The notes under the pieces were generated by a model. It did not search any database and was not told the origin of the DNA. It worked only from the letters and a program-made list of their open reading frames with translations. The position numbers and the translations under genes are program-made. Of a stretch of 48,939 bases of DNA, positions 1 to 10,132 are shown piece after piece; the first letter of the stretch is position 1, and each line of letters opens with the position of its first letter. Source of the DNA: Desulfobacterales bacterium (GTDB lineage: Bacteria; Desulfobacterota; Syntrophobacteria; B119-G9). The stretch spans positions 1 through 48,939 of the forward strand of contig JALSTM010000181.1 in assembly GCA_026983715.1 (NCBI GenBank), read 5' to 3'.

Positions 1-1
1 T

Positions 2-820
2 GAACTCTTCCAAGCATTGTATAACAGTAAACTGGTAAAGGATAAGCTGAAAGATGTGGAACTGACTGCCGTAACAATAAGGGAACGAGCTGCCGAGCGG
101 GCCTTCGATGCCAAGCAAAAGGGTTACGGTCCCGACAGAATTCTTTTCATGGTCTCCACCAGTGAATCTCACCATCGGAGAAATTCGGGGATTTCTCTCG
201 CCGAATACTGGAAGATGGCTGAAAAATACATAAAAATGGCTCACGAAAACGGGATAAAGGTATGTGGCACGGTGAGTACCATCTGGGGATGCCCTATTGA
301 AGGCCCCACTGAATTGAGCAAGGCGGTGGAATTTACCGGCCGATGGCTGGATATTGGGGCCGATGATATCGAACACGCGGACCATGATGGCTCGGCACCT
401 CCAAATAAGGTCTACGAATATTTCTCCATGGTACTTGATAAATATCCTGATCCGAAGCTCCACGTGGCACATTTCCATGTCACGAGGGGATGGGGATTGG
501 CTAATGTTTTGGCAGCATTGCAGGCCGGAATCACTCATTTTGAATCCACCATGGGTGGTACAGGTGGACAGCCGGCAAACTTTGTTGACGACTGCCCTGT
601 TCCCGGTACAGGAAAGTATTACTATGCCGATCCAAACATTGTGGGGTTGGTTTGTACTGAAGATATGGTGGTCATGATGGATGAGATGGGAATAGATACC
701 GGAGTAGACGTAGATAAAGTTCTTGAAATTGGAAAATGGATTGAAAAGATTCTTGGGAGACGTTTACGCTCCGAATGTATAAGAACCGGTCGAATACCCA
801 AAACCGGCACCGGAAGATAG
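2..820 (+). CDS. HMG-CoA lyase-like / DRE-TIM metallolyase family protein, 5' truncated by window edge
   Basis: The frame is open from base 2, so the true start lies upstream; about 272 codons are visible and perhaps 30-40 N-terminal residues are missing relative to the roughly 300-residue family. The protein has the TIM-barrel features of HMGL-like enzymes: an internal HFH metal-binding motif after strand 6 (bases about 467-480) and a following glycine-rich STMGGTGGQP segment. In true HMG-CoA lyases the corresponding loop carries a catalytic cysteine (GGCP); here that position is glutamine, and about 25 extra residues with their own cysteines follow. I therefore call it a divergent HMGL-like aldolase/lyase that cleaves or forms a C-C bond on an acyl-CoA or keto acid. 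The exact substrate cannot be told. It is followed by a hairpin at 850-874. Confidence 0.75.
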   Translation, partial: ELFQALYNSKLVKDKLKDVELTAVTIRERAAERAFDAKQKGYGPDRILFMVSTSESHHRRNSGISLAEYWKMAEKYIKMAHENGIKVCGTVSTIWGCPIEGPTELSKAVEFTGRWLDIGADDIEHADHDGSAPPNKVYEYFSMVLDKYPDPKLHVAHFHVTRGWGLANVLAALQAGITHFESTMGGTGGQPANFVDDCPVPGTGKYYYADPNIVGLVCTEDMVVMMDEMGIDTGVDVDKVLEIGKWIEKILGRRLRSECIRTGRIPKTGTGR

Positions 821-849
821 GCTCGGAAAGTTAATTTCAAGGCAAAAAA

Positions 850-874
850 GGGAGGCCTCGCAGGGAGGTCTCCC
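850..874. terminator. Hairpin between two plus-strand genes, possible terminator
   Basis: A 10-bp stem (GGGAGGCCTC with GAGGTCTCCC, one G-U pair) closes a 5-nt loop, 30 bases after the stop of the HMGL-like gene. On the plus strand only a short A/T stretch follows. On the minus strand the hairpin is followed by a run of six T. It may be a bidirectional or weak terminator. Confidence 0.45.
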
Positions 875-918
875 AAATTAACTGGTAAATCCTCACTACT
901 TCTACTTGACGTTACATT

Positions 919-1893
919 ATGAGTTACCGGGCAATTGTAGCTTACGAGCGGCAGGGCAAAATTATCCACGGGGCATTCATTATGGCCGCAATAGTCCTTG
1001 GAGCCCTGGCCACCATAATTCTGACTACAGCAGGCAGGTTACCTGAATTTAAAATTTTCATACCGAACAAGCTTCCTGAGAACCACTATTTACAAGCAAT
1101 ACTGTACCAACGTGAACTTTTCCCCTTTTACATTCACCTTATGACCTTGACTTCGATTTCTTACCTGATTCTGAGACTGGTTAACTTTTTCTGGCAAAAG
1201 ATTTCATTATCACAGGTAGAAAGGGAAGTGAATGAGAGCTTGAAATTCACCGAAAAGATGACTGAATTTAAATCAAACCTGGATCATGATTCGCTTCTAA
1301 GGTACTTTTATAATATTCGCAGAAAGCTTTCAGGCGGAAACAGGTACAACTGGGCGAACCTGGTCAGCTCTGCTCGGAGAAGACTTTTCGCCGTATTTGA
1401 AGGGACCAATAATTTAAGTGCCGAGAACATTTTGCTCGTCAGCGACACCGCTAGCTCGGTAGACCATACACAGGTGTACTACGGATACAGGCTAGTGGGA
1501 TTCATGGCCAGGCTTATTGTTCTTGCGGGAGTAGTTGGAACTATTATGGGATTAGCCATACTCGCAGCCCCCGTAATTTCCGGCGACATGGAAATAAACA
1601 TGGCTGTATCACACATAAGCGAAAATTTAAGCATGGCCGGCTATTCAATTATGGTAGGTGTTTTTCTATATGTCTTTATTTCTTTTTCAAGGCATCTGGA
1701 TGAAAGATATTTGGCTCACCTAGATAATTTCCTAGTCATGGAAATAGTACAGAAGATACCTTTCAAGAATCCCGATTCATTAATATTATTGAAAACGTAT
1801 CTACGCACTCTGAGAAGCATCGAAAAATCAATTGACGATCAACTAAAAAAACTGAACGACAGGATTGATCATTTGATCAAAATCTCAAGGTAG
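919..1893 (+). CDS. MotA/TolQ/ExbB-like membrane protein
   Basis: A 324-residue membrane protein. Hydrophobic segments are visible near residues 17-40, 70-90, 190-215 and 235-255. The segment around residues 196-215 contains GVVGTIMGLAIL, which resembles the conserved third helix of MotA/TolQ/ExbB proton channels (GLLGTVxGM). A soluble, helical charged stretch of about 100 residues lies between the second and third hydrophobic segments, as in TolQ/ExbB, and the C-terminus is a coiled-coil-like helix rich in K, L, D and I. Known members work with ExbD/TolR or MotB partners; none is visible nearby, so this could be an orphan channel subunit. No strong Shine-Dalgarno precedes the ATG. A 234-bp repeat begins 41 bases after the stop. 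Confidence 0.6.
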   Translation: MSYRAIVAYERQGKIIHGAFIMAAIVLGALATIILTTAGRLPEFKIFIPNKLPENHYLQAILYQRELFPFYIHLMTLTSISYLILRLVNFFWQKISLSQVEREVNESLKFTEKMTEFKSNLDHDSLLRYFYNIRRKLSGGNRYNWANLVSSARRRLFAVFEGTNNLSAENILLVSDTASSVDHTQVYYGYRLVGFMARLIVLAGVVGTIMGLAILAAPVISGDMEINMAVSHISENLSMAGYSIMVGVFLYVFISFSRHLDERYLAHLDNFLVMEIVQKIPFKNPDSLILLKTYLRTLRSIEKSIDDQLKKLNDRIDHLIKISR

Positions 1894-1934
1894 TCCTTCA
1901 AAGATCCCGGAAAGTTGGAATACTATGCCACAAA

Positions 1935-2168
1935 CCTGAATCCGTGACGAAACCTTATATCTAATTTGTATAACATGTTCAAATTGCTCATTATTGGCTA
2001 CATAGCCAGGGTGGATTATTTTTTAACTTGTCAAGCAATCTTTTTACTTCCTGCGGGTTGTTCACCTGTACCTCATCTTCGGCGTCATCGCCCTCCGTAC
2101 ATAGCGTACTATCGTCCACCGGGCTCTTCCTTGCATCTGTGGCCCAGGTGAACGATCACGGATTCAGG
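1935..2168 (+). mobile_element. MITE-like repeat family 1, copy 1 (234 bp)
   Basis: The ends are perfect 13-bp inverted repeats, CCTGAATCCGTGA (1935-1947) and TCACGGATTCAGG (2156-2168). The same element recurs at 30315-30548 (inverted), 45995-46159 (inverted, shortened) and 47139-47372 (direct). Near the right end (about 2111-2156) there is a strong hairpin: ATCGTCCACC-GGGC pairs with GCCC-AGGTGAACGAT around a loop of about 17 nt. No transposase is encoded. The right terminal repeat contains the stop codon of the minus-strand gene ending at 2156. No clear target-site duplication is visible. Confidence 0.88.
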
Positions 2169-3553
2169 ATAAACTTTCTAACTGTTATCAGTACTATTTC
2201 AGGGTGGCAGTGAAACCTAACTGGAACCCCCGAGGATCCTGCCCCGGATGTCGTATAACCTTTTATTGAACCGTATCTCCACGAACCAAGAGTGAACCTA
2301 CGCGGAACCTTCACGTGTGTGTACGGGGCTCCGATTCCTGGAAATCGAATTTGACCGCCGTGAGTATGACCGCACAGGCAAAGATTAACCTCATCTCCTT
2401 TGCAGTCGTTTATGATTTCAGGCGAATGTGAAAGTAAAATTTTGTAATCATCCTTTCCAGTCTTTACCAGTGCTTTTTCCAGGTCGTGACACTTGTAGTA
2501 ATGTGGATCATCCACTCCCACTATCCACAGACGGTGCCCGTTTCTCTCGATTGCTTCCGCATCGTTTATCAACATGCATATCCCGGTGTCTTCCAGTTCT
2601 GGTGCAAACTCAAGGCAGTCATGGTTTCCCAGGACACCGTAGATACCTTCCCTGGCATGTATATGCCGCACTAGTTTCCTAAGCTTGCTTGTAGTTTTAT
2701 AGAACCCTCCATACATTTTGAATCTGAAATCTCCGCCAAGCAAGCATACATCAACTTCCAGTGGATCGACTAACCTAATGAGCCTATCCAGGAGACCATC
2801 TAGACCATCAATGTGCAAATCACTGATAAAAAGAATCGTAAATGGAGCAAACGGAGATCCGATTCTCGAATCGGTGATACGTACTTTCTTAAGCTGGACA
2901 TCGAGAGCGTTTTCGAGTCCCTTTTCATAAAGGCGAGTTAATTTCAAGAAACCTTCAAAACTGTAACGAAACAAAAAAGAGTTCTCAAAATTGAGATATC
3001 TTGCCACAACGGGTAGCGGTTCGTGACAGGACCTCCAGTGTTTAAACTGCCTGCTTGATCGAACGTACCGCAGTCTTCCCCCTGCTTGTTTAAAGTCCAT
3101 TTCTTCGCCCAGGATGCTTGCCGCATGAGCCATGGGAACAAAGAAGAGTAAACATGCAATCGCAAGGGGAAGTGATAAGTAGTCGGCTTTATAAAAAAAG
3201 GCTATGGGAAAGCTTGCTTCAAAAACCTGGTCCAGGATAACAATGCGCACACCGGGCTCAAGCCCAAGCTGTCTCTTGATCAAGCTCGAAAGAAGATCTC
3301 CGAGCATGCTGAGAGAAGCGGCGAGAAGGGAAATCGAAACCGGGAATTCCATGAAAAATCCCAGGATTCCTCCGACCACAATTGCTCCAATGAATCCCCT
3401 GATAGTTTTATGAGCCCCCAAAAGCTGACGACCATTTTTCAGACTAAATCCGAAATCAATAGGTTGATTGCCGACGTCTCCGAGGATAATTGAGAGCAAT
3501 ACGGGGGTTATGTTTATCAGTAGAAGGAAGATAACAATTTTAAAGAAAACCAT
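2156..3553 (-). CDS. Fusion: CDP-archaeol synthase (CarS/DUF46)-like membrane domain + calcineurin-like metallophosphoesterase
   Basis: 465 residues in two domains. Residues 1-155 are hydrophobic and match the CarS-like family: an N-terminal helix, an N/D-rich segment with DFG, the LGAHKTIRGFIGA motif, and the second signature GDLLSSLIKRQLGLEPG followed by ILDQ. In archaea CarS transfers CMP from CTP to digeranylgeranylglyceryl phosphate. Residues about 240-455 are a calcineurin-like phosphoesterase with the full metal-binding series DLH, GGDFR, GNHD, a later H in LLSHSP, and GHTHGG, as in the YaeI/LpxH-like group. A linker of about 85 residues, partly basic, joins them. Coupling of a nucleotidyl-lipid synthase with a hydrolase suggests lipid or isoprenoid-phosphate metabolism at the membrane, but that is inference. 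The last codons (LNP-stop) lie inside the MITE-like repeat at 1935-2168, so the native C-terminus may have been replaced. Confidence 0.8.
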   Translation of the reverse strand: MVFFKIVIFLLLINITPVLLSIILGDVGNQPIDFGFSLKNGRQLLGAHKTIRGFIGAIVVGGILGFFMEFPVSISLLAASLSMLGDLLSSLIKRQLGLEPGVRIVILDQVFEASFPIAFFYKADYLSLPLAIACLLFFVPMAHAASILGEEMDFKQAGGRLRYVRSSRQFKHWRSCHEPLPVVARYLNFENSFLFRYSFEGFLKLTRLYEKGLENALDVQLKKVRITDSRIGSPFAPFTILFISDLHIDGLDGLLDRLIRLVDPLEVDVCLLGGDFRFKMYGGFYKTTSKLRKLVRHIHAREGIYGVLGNHDCLEFAPELEDTGICMLINDAEAIERNGHRLWIVGVDDPHYYKCHDLEKALVKTGKDDYKILLSHSPEIINDCKGDEVNLCLCGHTHGGQIRFPGIGAPYTHVKVPRRFTLGSWRYGSIKGYTTSGAGSSGVPVRFHCHPEIVLITVRKFILNP

Positions 3554-3594
3554 ATTTTCTCTTCTTTACCCAAAAGTGAGAAATTCTTCCGATA

Positions 3595-4326
3595 TCACCA
3601 GTGAGCCAGTTCCACCTCCCCCCATGCTCCGAGCCTATCTCCGATTATAATAACAATCCCCAGCAATCCGGCAATATTTTGTGCCATTTCCAGTGCACTA
3701 TTAATATCCTGAGGCTTTTTTACAATGTTTCCCAGAGCTGTTGCTGCCGCATCGGCAAGGGCTGCATTTTTTGATATCACGGTCACTGCATCAGCTTTAC
3801 CAAAGCTCAAGGAGTGCCCGACGGTACCAGACGAAGTGCAGATTCCCACGGGAAGCTTATCGGGTGTAAAGCGTACGGCTATCTTGTTACTTAAGGGAGA
3901 CTCCCCCGCATAAATTCCAACTTCAACAGGCCTTCTCATGGAGAGAAAACAATCTCCGCCGTTTTCCACAATTATCTCGGAGGTGTACTTTTTAAGCCCT
4001 TTCCCGACCCTGGAAGCAATGGCGCCTGCCACTGCAGCCATGGGACCGGTTCCCGCGTGCTGCGAAGCCATGATCATTTCTCTCACTATGGCCGGAACCG
4101 TAAAATCCGGTATAGGGATAGGGGTAAGAGATTTTAGAAAAAGGGGGTTATCCCGAATAAAATCTTCAATGTGTTTTCGGTACGTGTGGACCAGGTTCTT
4201 TGTTTCCTTGCTCAGATCTCTTTCCGCTTTAACCCATAGATCGGTTTCCCTTACCTTCACCTGGAAACCCACAAGTTCTGGCTTGATACCTTGGTACCTG
4301 TAAAAACGTTCCCGGTACTTCTTCAC
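3595..4326 (-). CDS. UPF0280 family protein (ApbE superfamily-like)
   Basis: A 243-residue protein with the hallmarks of UPF0280: AGTGPMAAVAGAIA near residue 91, an IVENGGD segment near 119, and an ICTSSGTVGHSLSFGKADAV segment near 162-181. The family is related to ApbE (FAD:protein FMN transferase) and the NGGD and S/T-G-T motifs correspond to its flavin/Mg sites; members have also been tied to thiamine biosynthesis, but the biochemical role is not established. Translation begins at a GTG one base after the guaA stop, so it is very probably translationally coupled to guaA. Length is normal. Confidence 0.85.
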   Translation of the reverse strand: MKKYRERFYRYQGIKPELVGFQVKVRETDLWVKAERDLSKETKNLVHTYRKHIEDFIRDNPLFLKSLTPIPIPDFTVPAIVREMIMASQHAGTGPMAAVAGAIASRVGKGLKKYTSEIIVENGGDCFLSMRRPVEVGIYAGESPLSNKIAVRFTPDKLPVGICTSSGTVGHSLSFGKADAVTVISKNAALADAAATALGNIVKKPQDINSALEMAQNIAGLLGIVIIIGDRLGAWGEVELAHW

Positions 4327-4327
4327 C

Positions 4328-5878
4328 TTATTCCCACTCGATGGTACTGGGAGGCTTGGACGAAATATCGTATACGACCCTGTTCACACCCTTAACTTCG
4401 TTGATAATCCTGGTAGAAATTTTAGCAAGGACCTCGTGGGGCACCTTCGCCCAGTCCGCGGTCATTGCATCGACGCTCTCTACTATCCTTACAGCTATTA
4501 CCTGTTCATAAGTGCGTTCATCACCCATGACACCAACCGTATAGACGGGGAGCAAAACCGCAAAGGCCTGCCACACCCTGTCGTGCCATCCGGAGACCAC
4601 CATTTCTTCCATGACAATGGCGTCGGCTTCTCTCAACACCTTGAGCTTATCACGCCTCACCTCGCCCAGGCACCTGATTGCAAGGCCAGGTCCAGGAAAC
4701 GGATGCCTCATGATTATTTCCTCGGGGAGCCCTAGTTCCCTCCCCACAAGCCGAACTTCGTCTTTGAACAGTTCCCTCAAGGGTTCCAGGAGCTGTAGCT
4801 TCATCTTTTCAGGAAGTCCACCGACGTTGTGGTGAGTCTTAATGGTAGCAGACGGGCCCTTGAAAGAAACGCTCTCGATGACGTCCGGATATAAGGTACC
4901 CTGAGCCAGGAAAGTTGCGTTGGCAAATTCAGATGCTTTTTTTTCAAATATTTCTATAAAGAGGTTCCCGATGATTTTTCTTTTTTGTTCCGGGTCCACC
5001 ACGCCCTTAAGTGCCATAAGGAAGGTTTCCGAGGCATCAACGTAATGAAGATCCATATCGAAGTGATCACCAAAGATCCTCAAAACCTGCTCAGCTTCCC
5101 CCTTTCTAAGAAGTCCATTGTTGACGAAAATGCAGTGGAGATGCTTTCCGATTGCCTGGTGAAGCAAAACCGCCACCACCGACGAATCCACACCACCACT
5201 TAGAGCACAGATAACTTCGTTTGATCCCACCTTTTCTCTCATTTCAGAGATGGTTGTCTCCACAAAGGATTTCATTGTCCACGTCGGCTTACAGCCACAG
5301 ACCTTGAAAATGAAATTCTCCAGTATAAGTCTCCCCATGGGCGTATGAACCACTTCCGGGTGAAATTGAAGCCCGAAGATCTTTCTTTGTAGGTTTCCCA
5401 TGGCAGCAATGGGAGAATTATCACTTTCTCCCAGGACTTCAAACCCTTCAGGAGCACGATCAATCCTATCTCCGTGGCTCATCCAAACCCGGATGCTATC
5501 TTCTTCAATGCCTGAGAAAAGGGGTTCTTTCCTGGTTATCTTCATGTACGCAGGGCCATATTCCCTTTCTGCCGCTGCCCCTACTTGGCCTCCAAGCTGG
5601 TAAGTGATCAACTGCATTCCGTAACATATTCCCAGGATTGGCAAGTTTAAATCATAAATATCCAGTGGGACTATTGGCGCATCGGGGTCTGTCACACTTG
5701 CAGGGCCACCGGAAAAAATCAACCCTTTTGGCTTAAATTTTTTAATCTCGGAAAGGGACCAGTTGTACGGGTGAATTTCGCAGTACACGTGACTTTCTCT
5801 CACTCTTCTCGCAATTATCTGTGTATACTGAGATCCAAAATCAAGGATTAAAATTCGTTCGTTATTAAGCTTTTGCAT
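4328..5878 (-). CDS. guaA: GMP synthase (glutamine-hydrolysing)
   Basis: 516 residues, the usual bacterial length. The enzyme converts XMP to GMP with ATP and glutamine. The N-terminal class I glutamine amidotransferase domain (about 1-195) shows the nucleophile elbow GICYGMQ (Cys near residue 85) and the His-Glu pair in [10 protein letters not shown]. The ATP pyrophosphatase domain shows the PP-loop SGGVDSSV near residue 230. The C-terminal dimerisation domain ends with the conserved [10 protein letters not shown]. It lies 6 bases downstream of guaB on the same strand, giving a complete IMP-to-GMP module, and is followed by the coupled UPF0280 gene. Confidence 0.98.
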   Translation of the reverse strand: MQKLNNERILILDFGSQYTQIIARRVRESHVYCEIHPYNWSLSEIKKFKPKGLIFSGGPASVTDPDAPIVPLDIYDLNLPILGICYGMQLITYQLGGQVGAAAEREYGPAYMKITRKEPLFSGIEEDSIRVWMSHGDRIDRAPEGFEVLGESDNSPIAAMGNLQRKIFGLQFHPEVVHTPMGRLILENFIFKVCGCKPTWTMKSFVETTISEMREKVGSNEVICALSGGVDSSVVAVLLHQAIGKHLHCIFVNNGLLRKGEAEQVLRIFGDHFDMDLHYVDASETFLMALKGVVDPEQKRKIIGNLFIEIFEKKASEFANATFLAQGTLYPDVIESVSFKGPSATIKTHHNVGGLPEKMKLQLLEPLRELFKDEVRLVGRELGLPEEIIMRHPFPGPGLAIRCLGEVRRDKLKVLREADAIVMEEMVVSGWHDRVWQAFAVLLPVYTVGVMGDERTYEQVIAVRIVESVDAMTADWAKVPHEVLAKISTRIINEVKGVNRVVYDISSKPPSTIEWE

Positions 5879-5884
5879 TTCACT

Positions 5885-7366
<1,482 letters not shown>

Positions 7367-8464
7367 CTAATAGTTTATTTGGTTTTCAAGTCTTTCTTTA
7401 ACACCTTTAACAAGGATCGGCCATGCAATGGTTGCATCACAATAAACTTCGGCGTACATCCCGCCTTCTTCAGGGGGAACAAATTTACCCCAAGATATCC
7501 CTTCCCGGTACGTACAGCCGCTCAACCCTCCCCAGTGTACGGGTTCAGGGCATATGCGTACTCCGTAATGAAACTTTTTTTGAGGGATATCAACCTCACA
7601 CCTGTTCCTAGCTATCTCAAGAAATGGCCCCACCTGTTGAGCCCAATTTCGAGGGACTCCACCCCCAACGGTAAAGATGCCAACCTTTTCGGCTCCGGCA
7701 ATACGTTCTGCATAGCTGCATAGATCAAGAAAGGGGTTAAAATTGAGAGGCAGTTTCTTTAGCGCTTCAAAAGGGGCTGTACCAGGATTTTCTTTTAATT
7801 CCTTTTTCATCATCCAGGTGGCAAAATCAAGTCCGAGCTCGGAGTCGGTAAACGCAGGGACGTACACGGGGACCTTCTTTCTATATGCACTTTTTAGAAT
7901 TCCGGGAAGACGCGTGTGTTCATTTAACCATTCACCTATTTTCTCACAGATAAACTCCGAAGACATGGGCATGGAATGATCCATACTGTCAAGTATTTCA
8001 GAGAAAATCCTCTCAACATTATCTAGGTTCTTTTCAAGCTCCAAGGTATCATAAACCCTGTTGTAACCTTTAAAGTATAGTTCGCTATCATCCATGGTCG
8101 GATCGTACTTGAAATGAAGCATCCCGGTGCCTTCCACTAGCCCATGAGCCATCAGTGCTCCCGTTGAAACAACAACATCAAGCCAGCCCCAGTCAATCAT
8201 GTGGCATATCAGCAGGCCCATCTTAGCTACAGTCATAGCACCGGAAAACGTTCCTACAACCAGACAGTCCTTATCCAAAATCATCGCGGCAAGGACCTTT
8301 GCGGCTTCACCGAGAGACCTTGCTCCAAAGGCGGTCTTCTCCATTGCTTCCAGCATACCCGAGAAGTTTTTAACCTTCTCAATGTCCAAACTTTCCAGGG
8401 GTATTAATTTGTCAGAAACCCCATCACAATAGCGATCCGGTTTTCTCAGGGCTTTTTCTTTCAT
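7367..8464 (-). CDS. Deoxyhypusine synthase-like protein
   Basis: About 365 residues from the ATG at 8464; an in-frame upstream start at 8527 would add 21 basic residues and overlap the AEC gene. The protein matches the deoxyhypusine synthase fold: a VVGTFSGAMTVAKMG NAD-binding region near residue 70 of the shorter form, VVSTGALMAHGL, and near the C-terminus REGISWGKFVPPEEGG, which keeps the SWGK lysine that forms the imine intermediate in eukaryotic DHS, followed by VYCDATIAWPILV. Bacteria have no eIF-5A; bacterial relatives usually act on polyamines (homospermidine synthase-like). It lies 9 bases upstream of guaB. Substrate is unknown; polyamine transfer of an aminobutyl group is the likeliest chemistry. 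Confidence 0.85.
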   Translation of the reverse strand: MKEKALRKPDRYCDGVSDKLIPLESLDIEKVKNFSGMLEAMEKTAFGARSLGEAAKVLAAMILDKDCLVVGTFSGAMTVAKMGLLICHMIDWGWLDVVVSTGALMAHGLVEGTGMLHFKYDPTMDDSELYFKGYNRVYDTLELEKNLDNVERIFSEILDSMDHSMPMSSEFICEKIGEWLNEHTRLPGILKSAYRKKVPVYVPAFTDSELGLDFATWMMKKELKENPGTAPFEALKKLPLNFNPFLDLCSYAERIAGAEKVGIFTVGGGVPRNWAQQVGPFLEIARNRCEVDIPQKKFHYGVRICPEPVHWGGLSGCTYREGISWGKFVPPEEGGMYAEVYCDATIAWPILVKGVKERLENQINY

Positions 8465-8501
8465 TTTTTTCCGTTTCACCTCACGTCTAAAACAAACAAG
8501 G

Positions 8502-9446
8502 TCAGATACTAAAAGTTCCTGAACCAACTGAGAGCCAGAAAATGTACATGAGCCCGGACATGAGAGTACTCACCGAGATATTGGTGGCAGCAAGCTCTGG
8601 ATCTCCATGCAACTCAACCGCCATTATGTAGGTCACCGTGGCACTGGGAGCCGCAAGAAGGATTAAGCACGGGAGCCTGTAGTCACCCGGCACCTTGAGT
8701 GCCCGCAAAAACACGTAACCGGTAGCGGGTAAAATAATTAGCTTAAAAAACGTGGCTGTCAAGGTGCCTTTTAGATGTTTTTTTATATTTTTTACAGAGA
8801 TGGATGCTCCGATAAGAAACAAGGCCATGGGAAGAGCCATGTTGCTAATGATTTTAAGCGTTCTCTCGACAAAAATAGGAATGGGAAAGCGAGTAAGGCT
8901 AACAACTATCCCCAGTAACGTGGCAAGTATTATTGGGTTGATTGAGATTTGCCTGATTACTGCAAGGAGATCTGTTTTTCTGGTACCATCTCCCTTCCCA
9001 AGGAAGTATTCAAGCACACTGACCGAAATAAAATTCTGAGTCAAAATTAGAAAACTGCCTATGATTACCGTTTTGGTAAACCCGGTTCCTCCCAAAAAGT
9101 AATAAGCCACGGCAAAAGCCACGTACCCGAGGTTCCCGTGGATAGAACTTTGCACAAGGGTGCCCCTGCTTTGGTTATTAAGCCTCGCTATCGAAGAAAC
9201 CAGGAAAACGAGGGCAAAAGTTATTATAACAGGGCCAATAAGACTTATCACCGCGTCCAGGCTTATACTTTTTCTGAAATTTGATTCTGCAACTTTTTCA
9301 AAAATCATCACAGGTATTGCCACGTGGTATACGAGGTCATTTGCAGGAGGCGTGAATTCCTCCGGTAAAAACCCTCTGCTTCGGAGTAAATTACCAAATA
9401 TTATAACGGCAAATATCGGTATGATAGTCGAAACTATTTTTTCCAT
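8502..9446 (-). CDS. AEC family (auxin efflux carrier-type) transporter
   Basis: About 314 residues from the ATG at 9446. A GTG at 9479 would add 11 residues but the family normally starts right at the first helix (here IVSTIIPIFAVIIFGNLLRSRG), so 9446 is preferred; neither has a good ribosome-binding site. The sequence shows the two five-helix halves of AEC/BART-superfamily carriers separated by a charged middle section (about residues 145-165) and the conserved N.L..Y...P pattern near residue 36. Bacterial AEC proteins export or import organic acids such as malate or malonate. It is the first gene of the minus-strand cluster leading to guaBA. Substrate cannot be assigned. Confidence 0.85.
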   Translation of the reverse strand: MEKIVSTIIPIFAVIIFGNLLRSRGFLPEEFTPPANDLVYHVAIPVMIFEKVAESNFRKSISLDAVISLIGPVIITFALVFLVSSIARLNNQSRGTLVQSSIHGNLGYVAFAVAYYFLGGTGFTKTVIIGSFLILTQNFISVSVLEYFLGKGDGTRKTDLLAVIRQISINPIILATLLGIVVSLTRFPIPIFVERTLKIISNMALPMALFLIGASISVKNIKKHLKGTLTATFFKLIILPATGYVFLRALKVPGDYRLPCLILLAAPSATVTYIMAVELHGDPELAATNISVSTLMSGLMYIFWLSVGSGTFSI

Positions 9447-9693
9447 TAGAACATCTACTTTAAAAGTCTTGACGAGCACATGAAGTTTAATTATAGAAAC
9501 ACTTCCGATTCTAATGCACCAACAGAGGAAAATTTTTTAATTACCACGGCGTGATAAAGAAAAACAAGGAAATAAGAAAGCATAGTGATAAAAAGAGTTG
9601 ACTTTTTTTGCAGGGTCATTAATGATTTTTTTAAATCACTCAGTGCATGATTGGAAGCAGAAAAACAGATAATGCGCAGAAGAGGTATCACAG

Positions 9694-10077
9694 ATGGAAA
9701 AAGAACTGGAAGATAAAACAACACAGATCCTAAACGATGATGACATTGTTGTTCCTGACTTACTCAAGGATGATGAGATTACCGAAGAAATTGTTGACGA
9801 TGAACTGCTGGAATTTGAAGCTCTGGCTGGGGCTGCAGAAAGAGCCATAGAAATAAAGGACATAAAAAGCACCAAAGACTGGCAAAAGTATATCAGCCAG
9901 ATTGACGTATCACAGGCAAAAAAATATTCCATTCACGATAAGTATGAAAAAGGGGATATAATTTCTCACGACAAGTTTGGCCTGGGAATAGTGTGTAAGG
10001 TATTAACCCCCAGGAAAATGGAAGTGTTTTTCAAGGAGGGCAAAAAATTAATGGCAATGAGTTACCCCCTGGGATAA
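9694..10077 (+). CDS. Small acidic protein with a CarD/Tudor-like C-terminal domain
   Basis: 127 residues. The first 60 are strongly acidic (many D/E) and probably flexible. The last 55, starting near YSIHDKYEKGDIISHDKFGLG, look like a small SH3/Tudor-type barrel of the kind seen at the C-terminus of UvrD or in CarD/TRCF modules (pattern: GD.I.H.KFG.G.V....... K.EV.F..GKKLMAM). That similarity is by eye only. A function in binding RNA polymerase or nucleic acid is a guess. AGAGG lies 8 bases before the ATG. Confidence 0.65.
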   Translation: MEKELEDKTTQILNDDDIVVPDLLKDDEITEEIVDDELLEFEALAGAAERAIEIKDIKSTKDWQKYISQIDVSQAKKYSIHDKYEKGDIISHDKFGLGIVCKVLTPRKMEVFFKEGKKLMAMSYPLG

Positions 10078-10132
10078 GAAGTACACGTGTGGGCGGTTGT
10101 GGTTAGCTGTAAGCAAGGTCGAGGAAAAACAA

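Noticed and set aside
1966..2151. A 61-codon reading frame inside family-1 copy 1, with similar frames in copies 2 (30305-30508) and 4 (47161-47355)
   Set aside because: Comparing copies 1 and 4, most base differences change the amino acid (F/S, I/T, Y/H, C/Y, L/R), which does not look like selection on a protein. The shared frame is probably a by-product of the repeat.
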